This document shows, piece after piece, positions 1 to 6,689 of a stretch of 20,686 nt of DNA (its first letter is position 1; each line of letters starts with the position of its first letter). Position numbers and translations under genes: made by a program. The notes below the pieces were generated by a model. It searched no databases, was not told where the DNA came from, and worked only from the letters and a program-made list of their open reading frames with translations. Origin of the DNA: an uncultured Acidimicrobiaceae bacterium (GTDB lineage Bacteria; Actinomycetota; Acidimicrobiia; Acidimicrobiales; Ilumatobacteraceae); NCBI GenBank assembly GCA_903904615.1, contig CAIVDG010000014.1, positions 1 through 20,686 of the forward strand, read 5' to 3'.

Positions 1-311
1 AGAACGATGGATCCAGACGAGACTTGGGCAAAGTTCTCAACGATGCAACCCTCCAGGTGGACAACATGTCCAATCACACAATCGTCACCGACTGTTGTGT
101 GGCTAAATGGCGTTGTGTGAACCACCGTGCCATCTTGAATGCTGGTGCGCTCGCCAATCACGATTGCCCCATCGTCTCCTCGAAGTACAGCTCCGGGCCA
201 AATAGAGCTGTCGGCACCAATGGTGACCGACCCAATGACGATGGCGTCGGGGTGGACATACGCGGTGGGGTGAATTGATGGAACTTGTTCGCCGAGTGCG
301 TAAATGGGCAT
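1..311 (-). CDS. gamma-carbonic anhydrase-like hexapeptide-repeat protein (N-terminal part, cut by window edge)
   Basis: I read this from the reverse strand: ATG at 311, open to the window edge, 103 residues visible. The protein begins MPIYALGEQVPSIHPTAYV and then runs through left-handed beta-helix hexapeptide repeats (IGADSSIWPGAVLRGD, IVIGERTSIQDGTVVH, TTVGDDCVIGHVVHLEGC). This is the layout of the gamma-carbonic anhydrase/YrdA/PaaY family, trimeric proteins that bind a metal between subunits. Candidate metal ligands are His65 and His82. The third ligand position of the family is occupied by Glu87, with a His three residues after His82 instead. Enzymatic activity therefore cannot be assumed. 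The start is supported by a TAACCT hexamer six bases upstream. It is divergent from the gene at 382. Family assignment is strong; the substrate is unknown. Confidence 0.85.
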   Translation of the reverse strand, partial: MPIYALGEQVPSIHPTAYVHPDAIVIGSVTIGADSSIWPGAVLRGDDGAIVIGERTSIQDGTVVHTTPFSHTTVGDDCVIGHVVHLEGCIVENFAQVSSGSIV

Positions 312-317
312 GCAGTC

Positions 318-323
318 AGGTTA
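318..323 (-). promoter_or_regulatory. -10 element TAACCT for the gamma-carbonic anhydrase-like gene, leaderless type
   Basis: On the reverse strand TAACCT is followed by six bases (gactgc) and then the ATG at 311. This fits the actinobacterial TANNNT -10 consensus, with transcription starting at or next to the start codon. There is no Shine-Dalgarno sequence. The element lies in a 70-bp divergent intergenic region. Confidence 0.5.
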
Positions 324-366
324 GTGAGAGCCTGCTGAACACTGACTGTCGAGCCATTTTCGGAGA

Positions 367-372
367 TACCGT
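367..372 (+). promoter_or_regulatory. -10 element TACCGT upstream of the 382 gene
   Basis: TACCGT lies nine bases before the ATG at 382, with no convincing Shine-Dalgarno sequence between, suggesting an mRNA with a leader of only a few bases. A 7-bp inverted repeat (CAGTCAG at 313-319, CTGACTG at 342-348) lies just upstream between the two divergent genes. It may be an operator or chance. Confidence 0.4.
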
Positions 373-381
373 AGAGCCCCT

Positions 382-1782
382 ATGTCACGCCGTATCGAGA
401 TCGAACTCACCAGCAAGCGCGAAGATGGCACGTGGACCTGGCGTGCCGCCGGCGCCCAGCAGCCAAAGGGTGTTGTTGAAGACTCCGTCGTCCCCGCAGG
501 CTCACAAGTAAAAGACGTTGTGCGCGCCGAAGTTGAATCCGACCTCGATGGCACTCGCGTTCTTTCCATTGCCGCACCGAAGCAAAAAGCCGAACGTTCC
601 GGCATGTTGCAGTTGCTCCCCTCTGAGAAGCCTTTCGAGCCGGTCACTCAACAGTTGCGCAAAAAAGGTGGCCGTGACGGTGACAAGCGTCGTGGCCCTC
701 GTCGCGAGGGTGGCGAAGGTCGTCCACGTGGCGAACGTCGTGATGGTGACAAGCGTCGGGAAGGTGGCGAAGGCCGCAGCGAACGCCCACGTCGTCCGTT
801 CTTTGAAACACCACCAGAACTTCCACAACGTCCGAAGCCAAAGCGCATCAAGCCAAAGCGCGTGAATGTCGACGCTGTGCTTGCAGAACTCCCTGAAGCA
901 CAACGTGCCATTGCCGAGAAGGTGTTGAACGGTGGTGTGCCCGCAGTGCGCGCAGCCATTGAAGAGCAAAACAAGAAAGCTGTCGCTGAGGGACGTGAAA
1001 AGGTTCCTGCAGAGGGTCTTTTGCAAATTGCAGAAAACTTGTTGCCACGTCTCCGCGTTGCAGAATGGCGTGACCGCGCATTGTCTGCAGAGACAATCAT
1101 CGAAGACGTCGATGTACGAGATCTTCGTTCCATCGTTGTTACGGCCGATCAATTGGTTGCTATCGATGAACCCACTCGTGCTTTGGTCGCAAAGATGAAG
1201 CAAGCACTTGTTGTTCGTCAAGAGACCGAGATTCGTCATTGGCTTGAAGACATCGAAGCTGCTACCAAAGTTGGCCGTGTTGTTCGTGCTCTACGTTTGT
1301 CGTCTCAGCCACCAAAGGCCGGCGTTCCGTTCCCTGCAGGGTTGGCTACTCAACTTGTTGATGCCACTGTGCTGGGTCTCACCGTTGATGCACCTGCAGA
1401 GCGATGGATCACACTGTTGGAAGCTGCTGCCTTCTCCCCTGTTCACGCGAAGGTGTTGCCACCAGCAATTCCTGCAGTGGTCTCTGAAGACCTGCTGAAA
1501 ACCATCGTTCGTCTAGGACCACTTATGCCGCAACTAGCTGCACTCTTTGGTGTGGCGGTTGATCCAAAGGCCCGTGCCCCTCGTCCGTTGCAGCAGCCTC
1601 GCCCCGACAAGAACGGTAAGAAGCGCGCAGCAGATGTCAACAAGGCATCTGACTCCAAGCCACCTCGTGCCCCCAAGGCTGCTCCTGCGGCCGCTGAGAC
1701 GCCCGCAGAGGCTCCTCTAGAGGCCGCGGTGACACCCGAGGCTCCGTCTCAAGAAACCGCCGAGGCAACCGCTAGCGAGTAG
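382..1782 (+). CDS. unknown protein with Arg/Gly-rich linker, possibly RNA-binding
   Basis: The protein has 466 residues and I do not recognise a named family. It has three parts. An N-terminal region (about 1-65) is rich in beta-type sequence. A very basic, low-complexity linker (about 94-160) carries two copies of RDGDKRR and two of REGGEGR, resembling the RGG-like tails of RNA-binding proteins. A helical region (about 162-392) contains a WRDRA segment and regularly spaced Leu and Ala. The C-terminus (about 395-466) is a Lys/Pro/Ala-rich, disordered tail. The single ATG is preceded by a TACCGT hexamer and no strong ribosome binding site. The gene lies 53 bases before the crotonase on the same strand, but that gene has its own promoter-like element. 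Nucleic-acid binding is inferred only from composition. Confidence 0.85.
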   Translation: MSRRIEIELTSKREDGTWTWRAAGAQQPKGVVEDSVVPAGSQVKDVVRAEVESDLDGTRVLSIAAPKQKAERSGMLQLLPSEKPFEPVTQQLRKKGGRDGDKRRGPRREGGEGRPRGERRDGDKRREGGEGRSERPRRPFFETPPELPQRPKPKRIKPKRVNVDAVLAELPEAQRAIAEKVLNGGVPAVRAAIEEQNKKAVAEGREKVPAEGLLQIAENLLPRLRVAEWRDRALSAETIIEDVDVRDLRSIVVTADQLVAIDEPTRALVAKMKQALVVRQETEIRHWLEDIEAATKVGRVVRALRLSSQPPKAGVPFPAGLATQLVDATVLGLTVDAPAERWITLLEAAAFSPVHAKVLPPAIPAVVSEDLLKTIVRLGPLMPQLAALFGVAVDPKARAPRPLQQPRPDKNGKKRAADVNKASDSKPPRAPKAAPAAAETPAEAPLEAAVTPEAPSQETAEATASE

Positions 1783-1822
1783 GTCTTGGGTGTGGACTTT
1801 CTGTCCTCTACCCCAACACAAC

Positions 1823-1828
1823 TACGGT
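1823..1828 (+). promoter_or_regulatory. -10 element TACGGT for the crotonase gene, leaderless type
   Basis: TACGGT is followed by seven bases and then the ATG at 1836. This supports that ATG as the start over the upstream GTG at 1827, which overlaps the hexamer, and over the later ATG at 1845. The same bases include GGTGAG, which could instead act as a weak ribosome binding site five to six bases before the ATG. Confidence 0.45.
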
Positions 1829-1835
1829 GAGTTCC

Positions 1836-2618
1836 ATGTCAGACATGGTTACTTATGAAGTTCGTGGTCACGTTGCTGTGATCACTTTGAATCGTCCCGA
1901 TGCACGCAATGCCGTTAATGACGATCTTGCTCAAGCAATGGAAGAGGCAATTGATCGCCTTGAGAGCGAAGACGGCGTGTGGGTGGGTGTTCTCACCGCA
2001 AATACCGAAGGACACAAGTCTCCCGTGTTCTGTGCTGGCGCAGACTTGAAGGCCTTGAATGCCGGTGGTCAAACATTGGGAACAAAGCGTGGTGGATTTG
2101 CCGGTTTTGTGTATCGCGAGCGAAACAAACCAATCATCGCCGCAGTCGATGGTTTAGCTACTGCAGGTGGATGCGAGATTGTTCTCGCTGCCGACATGGT
2201 GATCGCGACAACTCGCTCGTCCTTTGGTCTTGCTGAAGTGAAGCGCAACCTCATCGCTGGGGCTGGCGGCCTCTTCAGGCTTCCTCGCGCAATTGGAAAG
2301 TCAGTCGCAATGGAAGTGATCCTCACCGGTGATCCGTTAACGGCAGAACGAGCGCATCAGCTTGGATTAGTGAATCACTTGGTAGAACCAGGCGCAGCAC
2401 TTGACGCAGCGATTGCACTCGGCGAAAAGATTGCTACGTCGGCTCCAATGGCGGTTGCCGCAAGCCGACGAGTAGTTCTTGCCTCTGCGTATGAGTCAGA
2501 CGACAACTTGAAGAAGATGACGAACGAAGAGTTCGCTCCGATTCTTCAGTCTGAAGACACCAAAGAAGGTTTGATGGCGTTTATTGAGAAGCGTCCGCCA
2601 CAGTGGAAGGGTCGCTAA
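1836..2618 (+). CDS. enoyl-CoA hydratase/isomerase (crotonase) family protein
   Basis: The 260-residue protein has standard crotonase length. The oxyanion-hole segments are visible: FCAGADLKAL at 65-74 and GLATAGGCEIVLAAD at about 106-120. Both catalytic glutamates of true enoyl-CoA hydratases are present, Glu114 in GGCE and Glu134 in FGLAE, with the normal spacing of 20 residues. Hydration of trans-2-enoyl-CoA, as in fatty-acid beta-oxidation, is therefore plausible, although crotonases vary in reaction. The C-terminus (FIEKRPPQWKGR) is the usual end of the family. I chose ATG 1836 over GTG 1827 because a TACGGT/GGTGAG element lies immediately before it. The 3' end overlaps the convergent acetyltransferase gene by 38 bases. 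No other beta-oxidation genes are near, so the substrate is unknown. Confidence 0.93.
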   Translation: MSDMVTYEVRGHVAVITLNRPDARNAVNDDLAQAMEEAIDRLESEDGVWVGVLTANTEGHKSPVFCAGADLKALNAGGQTLGTKRGGFAGFVYRERNKPIIAAVDGLATAGGCEIVLAADMVIATTRSSFGLAEVKRNLIAGAGGLFRLPRAIGKSVAMEVILTGDPLTAERAHQLGLVNHLVEPGAALDAAIALGEKIATSAPMAVAASRRVVLASAYESDDNLKKMTNEEFAPILQSEDTKEGLMAFIEKRPPQWKGR

Positions 2619-3033
2619 GCGATTTACCCACGATGATGGTTTGGGCCACCAAGCCATGACGTTCAAACAGATTCTTCATCGCTCTATCGCCGGGTAAGGC
2701 TGAAGCACTGAGCCAGACTGCGCCGTGTTGTCGAAGGTACGCAAGGCACTCGTTCAACAATGCGTCTCCGATGCCGATTTCCCGTGCATCGGGTTCAACG
2801 AACACGTGAATAACATCCCATCTTCCACTTGCTGATGGACCGATGCTTAACGAGCCGAAGACGGTTGTACCGACACCCCCAACAAATGTGAGTGCTGTCC
2901 CGGTATCGATAGTTGCAGGGGTGCCGCGATAACGAGACGACTCCGCCGCGGAGAGTTCTTTGTGTAGGGCAACAATGGCAATGTCGTTGTCCTGTGCGTG
3001 GCGCACAAAGATGGATTCAGGACTCTGATTCAC
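2581..3033 (-). CDS. GNAT-family N-acetyltransferase
   Basis: The C-terminal two thirds carry a recognisable acetyl-CoA-binding GNAT core: a beta strand IHVFVEPDAR, then the pyrophosphate-binding turn REIGIGDAL (Arg84, Gly87, Gly89), then a helix NECLAYLRQHG and the late strand-helix ALPGDRAMKNLFERHGL. It probably transfers an acetyl group to a small molecule or protein amine; the substrate cannot be told. I place the start at the GTG at 3033 (150 residues), overlapping the preceding 65-aa gene by 17 bases. The ATG at 3096 would add 21 residues of unnatural-looking sequence inside that gene, although a GGTGAAG lies before it. It is the last gene of a three-gene minus-strand unit and overlaps the crotonase end by 38 bases. 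Confidence 0.78.
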   Translation of the reverse strand: MNQSPESIFVRHAQDNDIAIVALHKELSAAESSRYRGTPATIDTGTALTFVGGVGTTVFGSLSIGPSASGRWDVIHVFVEPDAREIGIGDALLNECLAYLRQHGAVWLSASALPGDRAMKNLFERHGLVAQTIIVGKSLSDPSTVADASQ

Positions 3034-3214
3034 CTGGTGTGTCCGATGTGGGTGTGTTGTTGGGGGCAAGTTTGCGTTGTGCCTCGCTGACGGCATGCTT
3101 CACCGCAAACTCCCCCACCATTCGTGCACCTGGTGCTTGACGTCGCAACGACTGCACAGTGTTGTTTACTGTGCGCCAGAAGTGGCGATGAGCAGACACC
3201 AGAGGGTTTGTCAC
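3017..3214 (-). CDS. small unknown basic protein (65 aa)
   Basis: This frame starts with a GTG at 3214 that overlaps the TGA stop of the DUF4193-like gene (GTGA), a typical translational-coupling junction, and gives 65 residues beginning MTNPLVSAHRHFWRTVNNTV. The protein is basic and probably helical in the first 50 residues (VQSLRRQAPGARMVGEFAVK), with a Pro/Ser/Glu tail. There is no membrane segment or known motif. It is followed with overlap by the acetyltransferase. I do not recognise the family. The coupling and the natural amino-acid composition support it being real. Confidence 0.55.
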   Translation of the reverse strand: MTNPLVSAHRHFWRTVNNTVQSLRRQAPGARMVGEFAVKHAVSEAQRKLAPNNTPTSDTPGESES

Positions 3215-3672
3215 TTCTTTGATTTCTTCTTCACAACGATGGGACACTCGTCGTCTCCCATAGGACACACCGGTGCATTCTTTCGCACCAACATGAAGCA
3301 TGAACTGCACAAAGTCTCGTCTGCACGTTTTGGCTGAAGCGCGTCATCGCTACCGGAACGATCATCGGTCTCTACAACTTCGTCCTCTTCGGCGGGCAAG
3401 TCTTCGGATGCCAAACGATCTTTCAGAATCTCGGCGAGATCTTCTTCCACGTCATCGGGGGCAACCATGTCGTCTTCGTCGTCGTCATCGTCGCTTCCCT
3501 TCTTGCGCACCACTGTGGCACCGAGAGAATCGTCGTCATCCTCGTCGTCGTCAACGTCATCTTCATCGACGAGGTCGTCCGCAAGGTCATCATCGAGAAT
3601 GTCGAGATCGTCTTCGCCCTCGAGATCAATTTCCTCTTCGATGTCTTCTGGATCTATGTCGTCTTTTGCCAC
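3211..3672 (-). CDS. DUF4193-like Asp-rich protein with C-terminal zinc-ribbon-like Cys motif
   Basis: The protein has 153 residues and starts at a GTG preceded by GGAGGA seven bases upstream, one of the few strong Shine-Dalgarno sites in the window. Upstream codons in frame are ignored for that reason. Roughly residues 4-110 are extremely acidic, with runs of Asp and Glu and no fold expected. The C-terminus has the segment PKRADETLCSSCFMLVRKN followed by two more cysteines (CPMGDDEC), resembling the Cys-containing end of actinobacterial DUF4193 proteins (PKQADEFTCSSCFLV). Zinc binding is inferred. The tail is Lys-rich (KKKSKK). It heads a unit with the 65-aa protein and the acetyltransferase. 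The function of the family is not known to me. Confidence 0.82.
   Translation of the reverse strand: MAKDDIDPEDIEEEIDLEGEDDLDILDDDLADDLVDEDDVDDDEDDDDSLGATVVRKKGSDDDDDEDDMVAPDDVEEDLAEILKDRLASEDLPAEEDEVVETDDRSGSDDALQPKRADETLCSSCFMLVRKNAPVCPMGDDECPIVVKKKSKK
3475..3612. repeat. GTC/GAC-type trinucleotide-rich low-complexity tract
   Basis: The plus strand is dominated by gtc, gtcat and ctc triplets, which read GAC/GAT/GAG on the minus strand and encode the Asp/Glu runs of the DUF4193-like protein. The repeats are imperfect and in frame, so length changes would add or remove acidic residues without a frameshift. Confidence 0.7.
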
Positions 3673-3709
3673 TTTGGATTCCTCCGTTTGCCTCAGGGCT
3701 CGGGGCGGG

Positions 3710-3715
3710 ATACTA
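3710..3715 (-). promoter_or_regulatory. possible -10 element TAGTAT for the DUF4193-like operon
   Basis: TAGTAT on the reverse strand lies 37 bases before the GTG at 3672, which would give an mRNA leader of about 30 bases containing the GGAGGA ribosome site. No clear -35 is seen. Confidence 0.35.
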
Positions 3716-3762
3716 GGCACATTCTGGGCCGAAGGGGCGAATGCTAGAAGATTGAGTACAGA

Positions 3763-3780
3763 AAGTGACGAGGGTCACTT
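3763..3780 (-). terminator. hairpin after the ThyX-like gene, possible terminator
   Basis: AAGTGAC (3763-3769) and GTCACTT (3774-3780) form a perfect 7-bp stem with a 4-base loop, 15 bases past the ThyX-like stop. In minus-strand transcription the stem is followed by a short T-rich stretch (TTTCTGT). The T tract is weak, so this could also be a regulatory hairpin. Confidence 0.45.
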
Positions 3781-3795
3781 GTGGATAAAGGCGGG

Positions 3796-5397
3796 CTACG
3801 AGTTGCTTCTGCGGGCTTCTGCGCGACGCTCAGACTCAAGGCGCTCTAGTTCTGGGGCTTCTGTAGTCATGTGTGTCATGGCTGCTGCAATCGCCGTATG
3901 GCCGGCTTTCTCAGCAATAAGTCGGTGCATTTCGAGTGCGACACGACGGTACGACGGGTGTCCCTGTGGGCTAGAACGCAACTCGAGCATGTGCATTGCC
4001 TCTCGTGCGTTGAACTGCATTGAATAACGAATGCGATACGCCATTGACACTGCATAAGACGCTTGGCTGGGGTGGTCTGCCACAAGAGCGTCATACAACG
4101 CTGCAGAACGGTCCATCACTTCGTCAAAATCGGCGGTGGCGCCAGCTGCGTCTACAAGATCGGGGCGGGTGTAGCCGTGGTACGGAGTGAGTGGCTGCCA
4201 TTCAATAGTCAGCAGGCGATGTCGTTGCATGTCTCGGAATGCGCCGTAATCCGACAGCACATCGAAACGGTAATCGGTTCGTTCAAAAGCTCGACCCGGA
4301 CGGTGGCGTCGATTCTCTCTGTCCCCTACGTAATTGCGAAGAATGTCTTTCTTTTGTTCGACAGACATTTTCTCTACACGAGCCAAGATCTGTGATTCGG
4401 AAAGGTGTGAATACGCATAACACGCTGCGGCCACAATCTTGTTCTCGCCGTCGGGATCGAAGTCCACCAGTGTGACTTCATCGACATCTGATGCAATGGA
4501 GTCGCCAAACAAGTCATCCACGAGGGAATTCATGTTCGCAGCGTTTGTTGCTAGATAATTCGACCATTGTCCGCCGCGTTCAGCAACATCGACTCGACGC
4601 AAGAACGATGGAATGACTTTGCGAAGTTCGGTCAGCATCATGTCTGCATAGACGCGGGCTTCAGGAAGAGCATGTGCACGCATACGCAACAACAGTGCTT
4701 CGAATGCTTGACCGCTTCCATAGATACCGACATTCGAGAGAGATGAAGCAGGCAACAATCCGCGAACAGCATCGAGTGCCTTGGCGCGCGTGGCTTGGCG
4801 ATACACGAAATCGCTGTCTCCCGCTTGCTTGGGCACAGAAGCACGGACATGCTGAGTAACCGTCTCTGCAAGTGCACTGTAGGAATCGAACATACGATCC
4901 ATATCCCCTACGTAGCGGGTACCAAATTTTCCTTCGAGAAGGTCTGGGTCCCGGTAATAGCGGTAGCGACCGCCAAGGCGCTCGTCATAAGCGATGTAAC
5001 GAGTGCTCTGCTCGAGATAACTCATCAGGCGGCCCCACTCGAGGATTTTTGTGAGGATGTTTGACGCTTGCTCGCAGGCAAGATGCACGCCACCCAATTG
5101 CGCAACAGAATCGTCGCCGTATTCAACGAACACTTTCTCGTACAAAGACTCTGCGCGGTCGACGCCAACAGTTGCATCTACGGCGACATCGCCAGCTATC
5201 TCTAGGTCGTTCACAAACTCGTCGAGAAACAAGCGACGCAAACTACGTGGGCTGCGGCTGTAACGCGCAAACAATGCGCCCTTCACAACCTCGGGCAGAT
5301 TGACGAGCGCAAAAACTGGCTGGTCGAGATTGGTGAAATAACGCCGGAGAATGTCCGACTCTGCCTGTGTGAATTCCTCGGGAACGTAAACCGTCAC
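3796..5397 (-). CDS. tandem ThyX-like (flavin-dependent thymidylate synthase family) protein
   Basis: The 533-residue protein is about twice the length of ThyX. ThyX makes dTMP from dUMP using FAD and methylenetetrahydrofolate, and its signature reads RHRxxSxNExSxRY. Here the N-terminal half has WGRLMSYLEQSTRY at 121-134, keeping Ser, Glu, Ser, Arg and Tyr but losing the first Arg-His. The C-terminal half has RHRLLTIEWQPL at 392-403, keeping RHR but losing the SxRY part. It also keeps NAREAMHMLELR (463-474), like the later ThyX nucleotide-binding helix. The two halves therefore look like duplicated, diverged domains. It could be a working enzyme with a shared site or a relative with another role. 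The start is the only in-frame option, a GTG, with TAGGCT eight bases before it. Its upstream neighbour is the M20 hydrolase. Confidence 0.82.
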   Translation of the reverse strand: MTVYVPEEFTQAESDILRRYFTNLDQPVFALVNLPEVVKGALFARYSRSPRSLRRLFLDEFVNDLEIAGDVAVDATVGVDRAESLYEKVFVEYGDDSVAQLGGVHLACEQASNILTKILEWGRLMSYLEQSTRYIAYDERLGGRYRYYRDPDLLEGKFGTRYVGDMDRMFDSYSALAETVTQHVRASVPKQAGDSDFVYRQATRAKALDAVRGLLPASSLSNVGIYGSGQAFEALLLRMRAHALPEARVYADMMLTELRKVIPSFLRRVDVAERGGQWSNYLATNAANMNSLVDDLFGDSIASDVDEVTLVDFDPDGENKIVAAACYAYSHLSESQILARVEKMSVEQKKDILRNYVGDRENRRHRPGRAFERTDYRFDVLSDYGAFRDMQRHRLLTIEWQPLTPYHGYTRPDLVDAAGATADFDEVMDRSAALYDALVADHPSQASYAVSMAYRIRYSMQFNAREAMHMLELRSSPQGHPSYRRVALEMHRLIAEKAGHTAIAAAMTHMTTEAPELERLESERRAEARRSNS

Positions 5398-5405
5398 AAG
5401 GAGTC

Positions 5406-5411
5406 AGCCTA
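5406..5411 (-). promoter_or_regulatory. -10 element TAGGCT for the ThyX-like gene
   Basis: TAGGCT on the reverse strand is followed by eight bases and the GTG at 5397. No Shine-Dalgarno sequence is present, so a leaderless or nearly leaderless start is likely, within the 46-base gap after the M20 hydrolase gene. Confidence 0.42.
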
Positions 5412-5443
5412 GGAGTCGGGCTGGTCTCCCCCGTGGATACCGA

Positions 5444-6643
5444 CTACAGCACATCCTTGTCAGCATTGGCTTCGGCAAACTCTTTGGCGATTGCTTGTTG
5501 CTGGTCTGGTGATGTCCAAAAATCAATGGCAGTCATTGCCATGGCCTTGGCTCCGTCGATGACGGCCTTGTCTGCCATGGGGGTAATTGATTGACGTGCA
5601 AACTCGACGGTGTGGATAGCTGTTCCCACTGGGGCCGATGCGATCATCGGGTGAATTGATGGAACAAGGTGACTGACGTTGCCCATGTCGGTGCTTCCCA
5701 CAACGCGACGTCCATTCACGCCCGGAACACTGACGGCACGTCCAAGTTGCGACGCGTTCGAGATGTACATCGATGAAAGATTGTTATTTGTCACCATGTC
5801 TGCGTATGGCGTGTCTACCCACTCATGTGAGAAACCACATCCGCATGCTGACGCACCCGATTGCAATGCGGCGAGAACACGTGGCTTCAAGGCAGACAGC
5901 GTTGTGACTGTGTCGGAGCGTACGTACCACTCCATCGCGGCATCTCGCGGAACAATGTTTGGCTTCTCCCCTGCTCTGGTGAAAATTCCGTGGATGCGTT
6001 CCGAAGGAAGAATGTGTTGACGCAACGCAGCCACTGCCATGTACCCAAGTACGGCGGCATCGAGTGCGTTTCTGCCTCTCTCAGGCGCGGCTGCTGCGTG
6101 CGCGGCCTCACCGGAATACTCAACTACCAACTGTTGCAGCGCAATGGCATCGATGGTGGTGAGATCAGCATCAGCCGAATGAACCATCATTGCGATGTCC
6201 ACTCCATTGAGTGCGCCATTCCGCGCCATCACTAATTTGCCTCCGCCGCCTTCTTCTGCTGGGGTGCCGAGATAACGAAGCCGACCTCCAGCACGTGGGG
6301 CCACCACAGCAAGACCTATCGCTGCTCCTAATCCGGCCGCCGCAATGATGTTGTGGCCACAGCCATGGCCGATATCGGGGAGCGCGTCGTACTCGCTCAT
6401 GACACACACAGTTGATCCAGTACCAACTTCGCCTGAGAATCCCGTCTCGCATCCGTACATGTTGCGCTCGGTGGGAAGCCCTAACTCGTTAGCCGTGCGA
6501 GTGAGAAGTTCTGCTGCATACGTTTCTGCGAAGTTCTGTTCTGGATGAGCATGAATGTCGTGACTGACTTCTACGAGCTCTTGTGCAACAGCATCAATTC
6601 GGTCACAAGCTTGTTGCTTCAGCTCGTTTACTTCAGTACTCAT
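5444..6643 (-). CDS. M20-family amidohydrolase/peptidase (M20D-like)
   Basis: The 399-residue protein is a zinc-dependent amidohydrolase of the M20 family. Visible motifs are YDALPDIGHGCGHN (85-98), which supplies metal-binding His and Asp residues, and TPAEEGGGGK (127-136), which holds the metal-binding and catalytic Glu pair. Near the C-terminus is GSTDMGNVSHLVPSIHP. This pattern resembles aminobenzoyl-glutamate hydrolase (AbgB) and the M20 domain-containing protein 2 group, which cleave N-acyl amino acids or dipeptide-like amides. The exact substrate cannot be read from the sequence. I use the ATG at 6643 (MSTEVNELKQQ) rather than an in-frame codon 40 residues upstream, because the extra stretch is unnatural and CATAAT lies six bases before this ATG. 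A link to folate via the ThyX-like neighbour is speculation. Confidence 0.88.
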   Translation of the reverse strand: MSTEVNELKQQACDRIDAVAQELVEVSHDIHAHPEQNFAETYAAELLTRTANELGLPTERNMYGCETGFSGEVGTGSTVCVMSEYDALPDIGHGCGHNIIAAAGLGAAIGLAVVAPRAGGRLRYLGTPAEEGGGGKLVMARNGALNGVDIAMMVHSADADLTTIDAIALQQLVVEYSGEAAHAAAAPERGRNALDAAVLGYMAVAALRQHILPSERIHGIFTRAGEKPNIVPRDAAMEWYVRSDTVTTLSALKPRVLAALQSGASACGCGFSHEWVDTPYADMVTNNNLSSMYISNASQLGRAVSVPGVNGRRVVGSTDMGNVSHLVPSIHPMIASAPVGTAIHTVEFARQSITPMADKAVIDGAKAMAMTAIDFWTSPDQQQAIAKEFAEANADKDVL

Positions 6644-6649
6644 GGCTCC

Positions 6650-6655
6650 ATTATG
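6650..6655 (-). promoter_or_regulatory. -10 element CATAAT for the M20 hydrolase gene, leaderless type
   Basis: CATAAT matches TATAAT at five of six positions and is followed by six bases and the ATG at 6643. The GGAG between them is only two bases from the ATG, too close to act as a normal ribosome site. Confidence 0.42.
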
Positions 6656-6689
6656 ACGGAGGTTTGAATGGGTGACGCGATTTGCTCGC

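Noticed and set aside
502..1239. Long minus-strand open frame (245 codons) opposite the Arg-rich protein gene
   Set aside because: The translation is rich in Thr, Phe, Trp and Cys (repeated FATLATRATT-like stretches), the mirror image of the Arg/Gly coding repeats. The plus-strand protein has natural composition, so this is a shadow.
1783..1822. Terminator after the Arg-rich protein gene
   Set aside because: Only a 4-bp stem (GGAC/GTCC) could be formed and no T tract follows.
3475..3612. Possible microsatellite or CRISPR-like array
   Set aside because: The triplets are imperfect, in frame and explained by an acidic protein; there are no repeat-spacer units.
3300..3716. Plus-strand frame with Arg/His-rich RRHRR runs
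   Set aside because: This is another antisense frame of the acidic triplet tract, with no start signal and no recognisable domain.
3467..4027. Plus-strand frame with long serine runs
   Set aside because: The Ser runs are the complement of the GAC/GAT triplets that encode Asp in the DUF4193-like protein; it also runs across the ThyX-like gene end. Not a real serine-rich protein.
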